This document shows positions 20,144-27,422 of a DNA stretch of 64,000 bases, one piece after another (position 1 is the stretch's first letter; the number at the start of each line of letters is the position of its first letter). Source of the stretch: Streptomyces sp. NBC_01445 (lineage in GTDB: Bacteria > Actinomycetota > Actinomycetes > Streptomycetales > Streptomycetaceae); assembly GCF_035918235.1 (NCBI RefSeq), contig NZ_CP109485.1, positions 4,278,001 through 4,342,000 of the forward strand, in the 5' to 3' direction. Below the pieces are notes generated by a model that worked only from the letters and a program-made list of their open reading frames with translations, was not told where the DNA came from and did no database searches. The translations under genes were made by a program, and so were the position numbers.

Positions 20144-20971
20144 TTGGCCACCGGCACGGAACCCCATCCCCAAGCGGACGCGCACGGCGTCCGGGACAGG
20201 ACGCGCGCCGCGATCGCGTCCGGGCACCTGCGCACCGACCGCTGGTGGCTGGCGCCCGCAGGTACCGCCGCGGGACTGCTCGCCTTCATCGTCTACTCGA
20301 CGTGGCGGGCCTTCGCGAACACGGACTACTACCACGCGCCGTACGTCTCGCCGTTCTACTCCCCCTGCATCGCGGAGAACTGCAAGCCGATGCACGCGGG
20401 CCCCAACTGGGAGATTTTCGGCGGCTGGTGGGGCCTGTCCCCCGCGCTGCTCATCCTGATCTTCCCGCTCGGCTTCCGGCTGACCTGCTACTACTACCGG
20501 AAGGCCTACTACCGCGGGTTCTGGGCGTCACCGCCCGCCTGCGCGGTCGCCGAGCCGCACAAGAAGTACACGGGCGAGACCCGCTTCCCGCTGATCCTGC
20601 AGAACATCCACCGCTACTTCTTCTACGCGGCGATCCTCGTGGCGGGAATCCTGACGTACGACACCGTGCTCTCGTTCCGCAACGAGAAGTACGAGTGGGG
20701 CCACATGGGTCTCGGCACGCTCGTCTTCCTGCTGAACATCACGCTGATCTGGGCGTACACCCTGTCCTGCCACTCGTGCCGGCACATCGTCGGCGGCAAG
20801 CTCAAGCACTTCTCCAAGCACCCGGTGCGTTACCGGATGTGGCAGTGGGTCGGAAAGCTGAATGACCGTCACATGCTGCTCGCCTGGGCGTCGTTGATCA
20901 GCGTCGCGCTCGCCGACTTCTACGTGTTCCTGCTGTCGTCCGGCGCCTTCGACGATCCGCGCTTCTTCTAG
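20144..20971 (+). CDS. sdhC: Succinate dehydrogenase membrane subunit (mycobacterial Sdh1-like)
   Basis: 275 residues from a TTG start placed 6 nt after GGAGG. Five membrane segments are predicted near 37-55, 98-117, 158-178, 189-208 and 245-266. Just after the fourth lies a compact Cys-His cluster (C209, H210, C212, H214), with further His at 156 and 243 and a Cys pair at 75 and 80. In mycobacterial Sdh1, the equivalent single membrane subunit holds a membrane-embedded Rieske-type 2Fe-2S cluster rather than heme. The cluster here is compatible with that, though ligand identity is inferred. It passes electrons from SdhB to menaquinone and is followed 17 bp later by sdhA. Confidence 0.82.
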   Translation: MATGTEPHPQADAHGVRDRTRAAIASGHLRTDRWWLAPAGTAAGLLAFIVYSTWRAFANTDYYHAPYVSPFYSPCIAENCKPMHAGPNWEIFGGWWGLSPALLILIFPLGFRLTCYYYRKAYYRGFWASPPACAVAEPHKKYTGETRFPLILQNIHRYFFYAAILVAGILTYDTVLSFRNEKYEWGHMGLGTLVFLLNITLIWAYTLSCHSCRHIVGGKLKHFSKHPVRYRMWQWVGKLNDRHMLLAWASLISVALADFYVFLLSSGAFDDPRFF

Positions 20972-20988
20972 ATGGGGTGGCACTTCTG

Positions 20989-22941
20989 ATGTCTCAAGTG
21001 GAGCGGCAGCAGTGGGACGTTGTCGTGGTGGGGGCGGGCGGTGCGGGCCTGCGCGCGGCGATCGAGGCGCGCGAGCGCGGCGCGCGTACGGCCGTGATCT
21101 GCAAGTCCCTCTTCGGCAAGGCGCACACCGTGATGGCCGAGGGCGGCATCGCCGCGGCCATGGGAAATGTGAACTCCGGCGACAGCTGGCAGGTCCACTT
21201 CCGGGACACGCTGCGCGGCGGCAAGTTCCTCAACCAGTGGCGGATGGCCGAGCTGCACGCGCGCGAAGCACCCGACCGGGTCTGGGAGTTGGAGACCTGG
21301 GGCGCCCTGTTCGACCGGACGGCGGACGGCCGGATCTCGCAGCGCAACTTCGGCGGGCACGAGTACCCGCGCCTCGCGCACGTCGGTGACCGCACGGGCC
21401 TGGAGCTGATCCGCACGCTCCAGCAGAAGATCGTGGCGCTGCAGCAGGAGGACTTCAAGGAGTTCGGCGACTACGAGGCACGCCTCAAGGTCTTCCAGGA
21501 GTGCACGGTCACCCGCGTACTCAAGGATGTGTCCGACAGCGGCTCCACCGCGGGCGAGCGCGTTTCCGGCGCGTTCTGCTACGAGCGCGAGAGCGGCCGC
21601 TTCTTCGTCCTGGAGGCGCCGAGCGTGGTGCTGGCGACGGGCGGCATCGGCAAGTCCTTCAAGGTGACGTCGAACTCGTGGGAGTACACGGGCGACGGCC
21701 ACGCACTCGCGCTGCTCGCCGGGGCGCCGCTGCTGAACATGGAGTTCGTGCAGTTCCATCCGACGGGCATGGTCTGGCCGCCGTCGGTGAAGGGCATCCT
21801 CGTCACGGAGTCGGTGCGCGGCGACGGCGGGGTCCTGCGCAACTCCGAGGGCAAGCGGTTCATGTTCGACTACGTCCCCGACGTCTTCAAGGAGAAGTAC
21901 GCCGAGTCGGAGGACGAGGGCGACCGCTGGTACGACGACCCGGATCACAACCGGCGCCCGCCCGAGCTGCTCCCCCGCGACGAGGTGGCGCGCGCCATCA
22001 ACTCCGAGGTGAAGGCGGGCCGGGGCTCCCCGCACGGCGGCGTCTTCCTCGACGTCTCCACGCGCATGCCGGCCGAGCGCATCCGGCGTCGGCTGCCGTC
22101 GATGTACCACCAGTTCAAGGAGCTGGCGGACGTCGACATCACGGCCGAGCCGATGGAGGTCGGCCCGACCTGCCACTACGTGATGGGCGGCATCGCCGTC
22201 GACTCGGACACGGCAGCGGCACGGGGCGTGCCCGGCCTGTTCGCGGCCGGCGAGGTGGCCGGCGGCATGCACGGCTCGAACCGCCTGGGCGGCAACTCGC
22301 TCTCCGACCTCCTCGTCTTCGGCCGCCGCGCCGGACTGCACGCGGCCGAGTACGCGGCCGGGCTCGACGAGCGGCCCGCCATCGACGCGGTCCAGGTCGA
22401 CACGGCGGCGGCGGAGGCGCTGCGCCCGTTCTCCGCGGAGGGTCCCGCGGACGGGGGCGTCGCCGAGAACCCGTACACACTCCACCAGGAGCTCCAGCAG
22501 GCGATGAACGATCTGGTCGGCATCATCCGCCGCGAGGAGGAGATGGCCGAGGCGCTCGACCGGCTCGCCGGGCTGCGGCTGCGGGCGCGACGGGCCGGGG
22601 TGGAGGGGCACCGTCAGTTCAACCCCGGCTGGCACCTCGCGCTCGACCTGCGCAACATGCTGCTCGTCAGCGAGTGCATCGCGCGCGCCGCCCTGGAGCG
22701 CACGGAGTCGCGCGGCGGCCACACCCGTGAGGACCACCCGACGATGGACCGCGACTGGCGGCGCACCAACCTGCTGTGCCGGCTCGTCGATCCGACCGGC
22801 GGCCTCGCTGCCACGGATCCGGTCCGCGGCCAGATCGACCTCGTGCGCGACACCACCGAGCCCATCCGCCCGGACCTGCTCGCCCTCTTCGAGAAGGAAG
22901 AGCTGGTCAAGTACCTCGCCGAAGAGGAGCTGTACGAGTGA
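20989..22941 (+). CDS. sdhA: Succinate dehydrogenase flavoprotein subunit
   Basis: 650 residues. The FAD dinucleotide motif GAGGAG is at 15-20, and AHTVMAEGG follows with His 46, the residue that normally binds FAD covalently. The active-site segment HGSNRLGGNSLSDLL is near residue 430. The ATG at 20989 is preferred because GGGGTGG lies 8 nt upstream; a GTG four codons earlier is in frame. It oxidises succinate to fumarate in the TCA cycle at the cytoplasmic membrane face, with the neighbouring SdhC and SdhB. The sequence is of the class found in Sdh1-type enzymes, longer than E. coli SdhA. Confidence 0.95.
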   Translation: MSQVERQQWDVVVVGAGGAGLRAAIEARERGARTAVICKSLFGKAHTVMAEGGIAAAMGNVNSGDSWQVHFRDTLRGGKFLNQWRMAELHAREAPDRVWELETWGALFDRTADGRISQRNFGGHEYPRLAHVGDRTGLELIRTLQQKIVALQQEDFKEFGDYEARLKVFQECTVTRVLKDVSDSGSTAGERVSGAFCYERESGRFFVLEAPSVVLATGGIGKSFKVTSNSWEYTGDGHALALLAGAPLLNMEFVQFHPTGMVWPPSVKGILVTESVRGDGGVLRNSEGKRFMFDYVPDVFKEKYAESEDEGDRWYDDPDHNRRPPELLPRDEVARAINSEVKAGRGSPHGGVFLDVSTRMPAERIRRRLPSMYHQFKELADVDITAEPMEVGPTCHYVMGGIAVDSDTAAARGVPGLFAAGEVAGGMHGSNRLGGNSLSDLLVFGRRAGLHAAEYAAGLDERPAIDAVQVDTAAAEALRPFSAEGPADGGVAENPYTLHQELQQAMNDLVGIIRREEEMAEALDRLAGLRLRARRAGVEGHRQFNPGWHLALDLRNMLLVSECIARAALERTESRGGHTREDHPTMDRDWRRTNLLCRLVDPTGGLAATDPVRGQIDLVRDTTEPIRPDLLALFEKEELVKYLAEEELYE

Positions 22942-23711
22942 GTTCGTACGATGCGCGTTTCAGGGTCTGGCGCGGGGACGCCGAGGGCGGTGGCCTGACG
23001 GACTTCTCCGTCGAGGTGAACGACGGCGAGGTCGTCCTCGACATCATCCACAGGATCCAGGCGACCCAGGCGTCCGACCTCGCGGTCCGCTGGAACTGCA
23101 AGGCGGGCAAGTGCGGTTCGTGCTCGGCGGAGATCAACGGCCGGCCCCGCCTGATGTGCATGACCCGCATGTCGGTCTTCGACCGCGAGGACGTCATCAC
23201 GGTGACGCCACTGCGCGCCTTCCCTGTGGTCCGCGACCTCGTCACGGACGTCGGCTTCAACTACGCGAAGGCCCGTGAGATCCCGGCCTTCGTCCCGCCG
23301 GCCGGGGTCGGCCCGGGCGAGTACCGCATGCAGCAGGAGGACGTGGACCGCTCGCAGGAGTTCCGCAAGTGCATCGAGTGCTTCCTGTGCCAGGACACGT
23401 GCCACGCGGTGCGCGACCACGAGGAGAACAAGGCGGCGTTCGCGGGCCCGCGCTTCCTGATGCGGGTCGCGGAGCTGGACATGCACCCTCTCGACGCGGC
23501 GTCGGACTCCGGCCTCGACCGCAAGCGCACGGCCCAGGAGGACCACGGCCTCGGCTACTGCAACATCACGAAGTGCTGCACGGAGGTCTGCCCGGAGGGC
23601 ATCCACATCACGGACAACGCCCTGATCCCCTTGAAGGAGCGTGCGGTCGACCGCAAATACGACCCGGTGGTCTGGCTGGGGAACAAGATCCGACGCAGGT
23701 CGTCCTCCTGA
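22938..23711 (+). CDS. sdhB: Succinate dehydrogenase iron-sulfur subunit
   Basis: 257 residues from a GTG overlapping the sdhA stop by 4 bp. The N-terminal ferredoxin domain ligates 2Fe-2S through C54, C59, C62 and C74. The C-terminal domain has CIECFLCQDTC (from C145) and CNITKCCTEVCP (from C208), the ligands for 4Fe-4S and 3Fe-4S clusters. It links the flavoprotein to the membrane subunit. It is the last gene of the operon; the next gene converges after only 4 bp. Confidence 0.95.
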   Translation: MSSYDARFRVWRGDAEGGGLTDFSVEVNDGEVVLDIIHRIQATQASDLAVRWNCKAGKCGSCSAEINGRPRLMCMTRMSVFDREDVITVTPLRAFPVVRDLVTDVGFNYAKAREIPAFVPPAGVGPGEYRMQQEDVDRSQEFRKCIECFLCQDTCHAVRDHEENKAAFAGPRFLMRVAELDMHPLDAASDSGLDRKRTAQEDHGLGYCNITKCCTEVCPEGIHITDNALIPLKERAVDRKYDPVVWLGNKIRRRSSS

Positions 23712-23715
23712 GGCG

Positions 23716-24408
23716 CTAGGGCGAGCCGACCCGGCGCATCAGCGCGGCGGCGTCCCCCGCCACGAGCGGCCGCAGCCGCTCCGGCGTGACGCGTCCTGCG
23801 GACGGTCCGGCGCTCACGCTCAGGGTGAACTCCGCGTCGCCGTCCAGGACGTGGACCGTCGCCGTCCGGCCATGGACGACCGTGTACGCCCGGTCGCCCA
23901 GGCCCTTCGCCGTACGCACCTCGGCGCGGCCCGGGATCCGCTCGGCGGCCGTCGTGCGCGCCGCGTCGAACTCCGCGCCGGGGTCGGTCCGCTTGTGCAG
24001 GACCACGGACGCCGAGAGCGTGGCGGCTCGCGCCGTGCCCTCCTTGCGCTCGAGGTCCCCCGAGCAGTCCGCCGTGTCCACCGCCTCGCTGCTGCTCCGC
24101 GTGGACTCCCAGCGGGATCCTCGGTCGAAGACCGTGGCGAGGTGGGGCATCGCGAGGAGGGAACAGAGGCGGTCACTCACGCGGTAGCCCCTGAGGTCGG
24201 GGCCCTGCGCGCCGAACGCGTACAGGCCGGCGCCCCAGACGGCGGACGCGGCGAGCGCGCCGACGAGCAGTGCGCCGAGAGGGCGCCGTCCCCTGCGCCG
24301 CTGGGGACGGTCGAGGGGATCGGGACGGACCGGGGAGCCGGCGGGTCCGGACACCACAAGCTCCGGCTCGCTGATCGCGCCGCCCGCGGCCCAGGGTCCG
24401 TTCTCCAT
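23716..24408 (-). CDS. Single-pass membrane protein of unknown function
   Basis: 230 residues. A Pro/Arg-rich cytoplasmic N-terminus of about 43 residues is followed by one membrane helix (about 44-66, GALLVGALAASAVWG) and then an extracytoplasmic domain of about 160 residues with Cys in RLCSLL and TADCSG that may form a disulfide. The outer part resembles small uncharacterised actinobacterial cell-surface domains. I cannot name a family with confidence. It is convergent with sdhB (4 bp apart) and divergent from the TPM gene (124 bp). Confidence 0.75.
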   Translation of the reverse strand: MENGPWAAGGAISEPELVVSGPAGSPVRPDPLDRPQRRRGRRPLGALLVGALAASAVWGAGLYAFGAQGPDLRGYRVSDRLCSLLAMPHLATVFDRGSRWESTRSSSEAVDTADCSGDLERKEGTARAATLSASVVLHKRTDPGAEFDAARTTAAERIPGRAEVRTAKGLGDRAYTVVHGRTATVHVLDGDAEFTLSVSAGPSAGRVTPERLRPLVAGDAAALMRRVGSP

Positions 24409-24532
24409 GCCGGAAACCTACGTTGAGCAGCGGTTTTGCCGGAAGGGCCGGCGATAACAATGCGGATTCGCCACAACCGGAGCGGGCCGATCCCGGTCGC
24501 GGTACCCCAGATCCGGTCATACGCTCCCAACT

Positions 24533-26632
24533 GTGACGCCGCCTCCGAGTCGCCCCCGTCCGGTACGGATAGCCGCGCGGTCGGCCGTGGCCGCCGTGCT
24601 CGCGCTCTGCTGGGCGCTGCTGCCCGCCACGGCCTCCCGCGCCGACGACCCCATCACCCTGTCGAGAGCCGGCCAGATCACCGACAAGGTGGACGCCCTC
24701 CGAGACCGCAAGTCCGATGTCGCCTCGGCCCTCGACTCGCTCGACAGCAAGCGCAACACCCAGCTCTTCGTGGTCTACGTACGCGACTTCTCCGGCCGCT
24801 CCGCCCAGGACTGGGCCGACGACACGGCCTCCAAGAACGGCCTCGGCCTCAACGACGTACTCCTCGCCGTGGCCACGCACGACCGGCAGTACGCCTACTC
24901 CGTCGACCAGGACTCCCAGCTCACCGACGCGCAGCTCAAGGACGTCGCGCAGACCGCGATCGAACCGGCGCTGCGCAGGAACGACTGGGCGGGCGCCGCG
25001 ATCGGCGCGGCGGGCGGCATCTCCGCCACCCTCGGGGGCAGCCCCGTCCCCACCCCGGCGATCACCCCGGGCCCGGCCGACCCCGGCGGCTCGGACACGG
25101 ATCCCAGCGCGGCCGATCTCGCCCTGCCCCTCATCGTGGTCGGCGGCGCGGGCGCCGTCGCGGCGTTCGCGTACACCCGACGCAAGAGGCGTACGAGTAC
25201 CCGCACCACCCCCGGCGGCGGCTGGGGCGGCAGGGGCACGGGACCGCAGGTCACGCCGCTGCCCGAGCTGGACAAGCAGGCCAGGCGGATGCTGGTGGAG
25301 AGCGACGACTCGATCCGCACCAGTACGGAGGAACTCGGCTTCGCCACCGCGCAGTTCGGCGAGGAGGCCGTCAAGCCGTTCACCGAGGCGGTGGCGTATG
25401 CGCAGTCGGAGCTGACGGCGGCCTTCCGGCTGCGCCAGCAGCTCGACGACGCGTACCCCGAGGACGACGCGACGAAGCGGCAGATGCTGGACGAGATCAT
25501 CAACCGCTGCACCGAGGCGGGGCGCAGGCTCGACGCCGAGGCCGCGGACTTCGACCGGCTGCGGGCCCTGGAGCGCACCGCCCCCGAGGCCCTCGCGCAC
25601 GCGGAGCTCGCCTCCCGCGACCTGGCCACCCGCACCACGACGGCCGAGGAGACGCTGACTGCGCTCGGCGCCCGCTACGCGCCGTCCGCGCTGCTTCCCG
25701 TGGCGGGCCACATCGAGCAGGCCAAGGACCGGCTGCTGTTCGCCACGACGAACCTCGAACAGGCGCGCAGTGGCGTCGACGCGGGCGACAACGGCAGGGC
25801 CGCGGTGTTCCTGCGGGCCGCCGAGTCGGCCGTCGACCAGGCGGGCACCTTTGTGGACGCGATCGACCGGCTCGGCCATGAGCTGGCCGAGGCCGCCGAG
25901 AAGCTGCCGGCCGCGCTCACCGAGTCCGACTCCGACCTCGCGGACGCCCACGGACTGCTCGAAGGGACGACCGAGGGCGCGTCCACGGCCGATCTGCGCG
26001 GGCGCATCGCGCGCGTGCAGACCGTCACCGCGGGCGTGCGCAAGGAGATGGCCGCCGGCCCCTACGACCCGATCGACGCGTTGCGCCGCGTGGAGGAGGC
26101 CGACTCGGCGCTCGACGCGTCCCTCGACGAGGCGCGCGAACGCGAGTCGGGCACGGCCCGCGCGCGCTCCCTGCTCGACCAGGCGGAACTCACGGCCCGC
26201 AGCAGCGTCGGCGCCGCGTCGGACTTCATCACCACGCACCGCGGGGCGGTCGGCAGCGAGGCCCGTACGCGCCTGGCGGAGGCGCAGCGGCACCTGGAGT
26301 ACGTACGGACGACGGCGGAGGCGGATCCCGCGGCCGCCCTGGCCGGTGCCCAGCGGGCCGACGCGCTCGCCCGGCAGGCGCAGCAGCTCGCCGAGCACGA
26401 TGTGCGGTCCTTCGGGAATCCGTACGGCGGCGGGGGCGGCGGGCGCGGCGGCGGGGGCATGGGAGGCGCGGTGCTCGGCGGGATCATCCTCGGCGAACTC
26501 CTGGGCGGCGGGCGCGGCGGCGGGGGGTTCGGCGGGGGCAGCGGCTTCGGGGGCGGGTTCGGTGGCGGCGGTCCGGGGAGTTTCGGCGGGGGCGGGACCC
26601 GTGGCCGGAGGGGCGGCGGCGGACGGTTCTGA
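24533..26632 (+). CDS. TPM-domain membrane protein with coiled-coil body and Gly-rich tail
   Basis: 699 residues from GTG. A signal peptide (about 1-37) is followed by a TPM domain (about 40-165, formerly DUF477; contains TQLFVVYVRDFSG and NDVLLAVATHDRQYAYSVD). A Pro-rich linker and a membrane helix near 195-215 come next, then RRKRR. A long cytoplasmic part of about 380 residues is rich in Glu, Ala and Arg and probably helical, and the C-terminal 75 residues are almost only Gly, Phe and Arg. TPM proteins recur next to PspA in many bacteria and are linked to envelope stress (established comparative genomics). Here pspA follows 54 bp downstream. Confidence 0.88.
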   Translation: MTPPPSRPRPVRIAARSAVAAVLALCWALLPATASRADDPITLSRAGQITDKVDALRDRKSDVASALDSLDSKRNTQLFVVYVRDFSGRSAQDWADDTASKNGLGLNDVLLAVATHDRQYAYSVDQDSQLTDAQLKDVAQTAIEPALRRNDWAGAAIGAAGGISATLGGSPVPTPAITPGPADPGGSDTDPSAADLALPLIVVGGAGAVAAFAYTRRKRRTSTRTTPGGGWGGRGTGPQVTPLPELDKQARRMLVESDDSIRTSTEELGFATAQFGEEAVKPFTEAVAYAQSELTAAFRLRQQLDDAYPEDDATKRQMLDEIINRCTEAGRRLDAEAADFDRLRALERTAPEALAHAELASRDLATRTTTAEETLTALGARYAPSALLPVAGHIEQAKDRLLFATTNLEQARSGVDAGDNGRAAVFLRAAESAVDQAGTFVDAIDRLGHELAEAAEKLPAALTESDSDLADAHGLLEGTTEGASTADLRGRIARVQTVTAGVRKEMAAGPYDPIDALRRVEEADSALDASLDEARERESGTARARSLLDQAELTARSSVGAASDFITTHRGAVGSEARTRLAEAQRHLEYVRTTAEADPAAALAGAQRADALARQAQQLAEHDVRSFGNPYGGGGGGRGGGGMGGAVLGGIILGELLGGGRGGGGFGGGSGFGGGFGGGGPGSFGGGGTRGRRGGGGRF

Positions 26633-26665
26633 CCCGGCGGCATTCACCCAGTTCCCACGTAACTC

Positions 26666-26677
26666 CCTTGTACAAGG
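26666..26677. repeat. Palindrome overlapping the pspA ribosome site
   Basis: CCTTGTACAAGG is a perfect 12-bp palindrome whose right arm supplies the AAGGAG ribosome-binding site (26674-26679) of the pspA-like gene, 7 nt before its ATG. It could be an operator, or an RNA hairpin that hides the ribosome site. Confidence 0.45.
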
Positions 26678-26686
26678 AGCACTCTC

Positions 26687-27400
26687 ATGACCAAGCAGAC
26701 CGTTCTCGGCCGCGTCACCCAGCTCGCGAAGGCGAACATCAACGCCCTTCTGGACGGCGCCGAGGACCCGGAGAAGATGCTCGACCAGCTGATCCGCGAC
26801 TACTCGAACAACATCGCCGAGGCCGAGCAGGCCGTGGCGGCGACCATCGGCAATCTGCGGATGATGGAGCAGGACCACAGGGAGGACGTCGAGGCGGCCG
26901 ACGAGTGGGGCGGCAAGGCGCTCGCCGCGAGCAAGAAGGCCGACGAGCTGCGGACCGCGGGCAGCACGGCGGAGGCCGACAAGTTCGACAACCTCGCCAA
27001 GGTGGCGCTCGGGCGGCAGCTGAGCTCCGAGAAGGAGGCCAAGGACTCCGAGCCGACGATCGCCGCACAGAGCGAGGTCGTCGGAAAGCTGAAATCCGGC
27101 CTCGACCAGATGAAGACGAAGCTGGTCGAACTCCAGTCGAAGCGCGATCAGTTGGTGGCGCGCTCGAAGACTGCGCAGGCCCAGAACCAGATGATGGACG
27201 CCGCCAGGAACATCGACGTCCTCGACCCGACGAGCGAGCTGAGCCGCTTCGAGGAGAAGGTGCGCCGCGAGGAGGCCAAGGCGCTGGGCAAGCAGGAGCT
27301 CGCCGACTCGTCGCTCGACGCGCAGTTCGAGCAGCTGGACGGCCTGGGCGACACGGCCGAGATCGAGGCGCGCCTGGCGGCGCTCAAGACGTCCGTGTAG
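26687..27400 (+). CDS. pspA: PspA/IM30 family membrane-stress protein
   Basis: 237 residues, almost wholly alpha-helical and predicted coiled coil, with the amphipathic N-terminal helix (LGRVTQLAKANINALLDG) and the PspA-typical segment PEKMLDQLIRDY. PspA/Vipp1 proteins form ESCRT-III-like assemblies on the inner membrane and limit proton leak under envelope stress. The start ATG follows a strong AAGGAG. It is co-directional with the TPM gene 54 bp upstream; together they form a stress-response pair. Confidence 0.92.
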   Translation: MTKQTVLGRVTQLAKANINALLDGAEDPEKMLDQLIRDYSNNIAEAEQAVAATIGNLRMMEQDHREDVEAADEWGGKALAASKKADELRTAGSTAEADKFDNLAKVALGRQLSSEKEAKDSEPTIAAQSEVVGKLKSGLDQMKTKLVELQSKRDQLVARSKTAQAQNQMMDAARNIDVLDPTSELSRFEEKVRREEAKALGKQELADSSLDAQFEQLDGLGDTAEIEARLAALKTSV

Positions 27401-27422
27401 CGGCGGGAAGGCGGCGCCCCGG

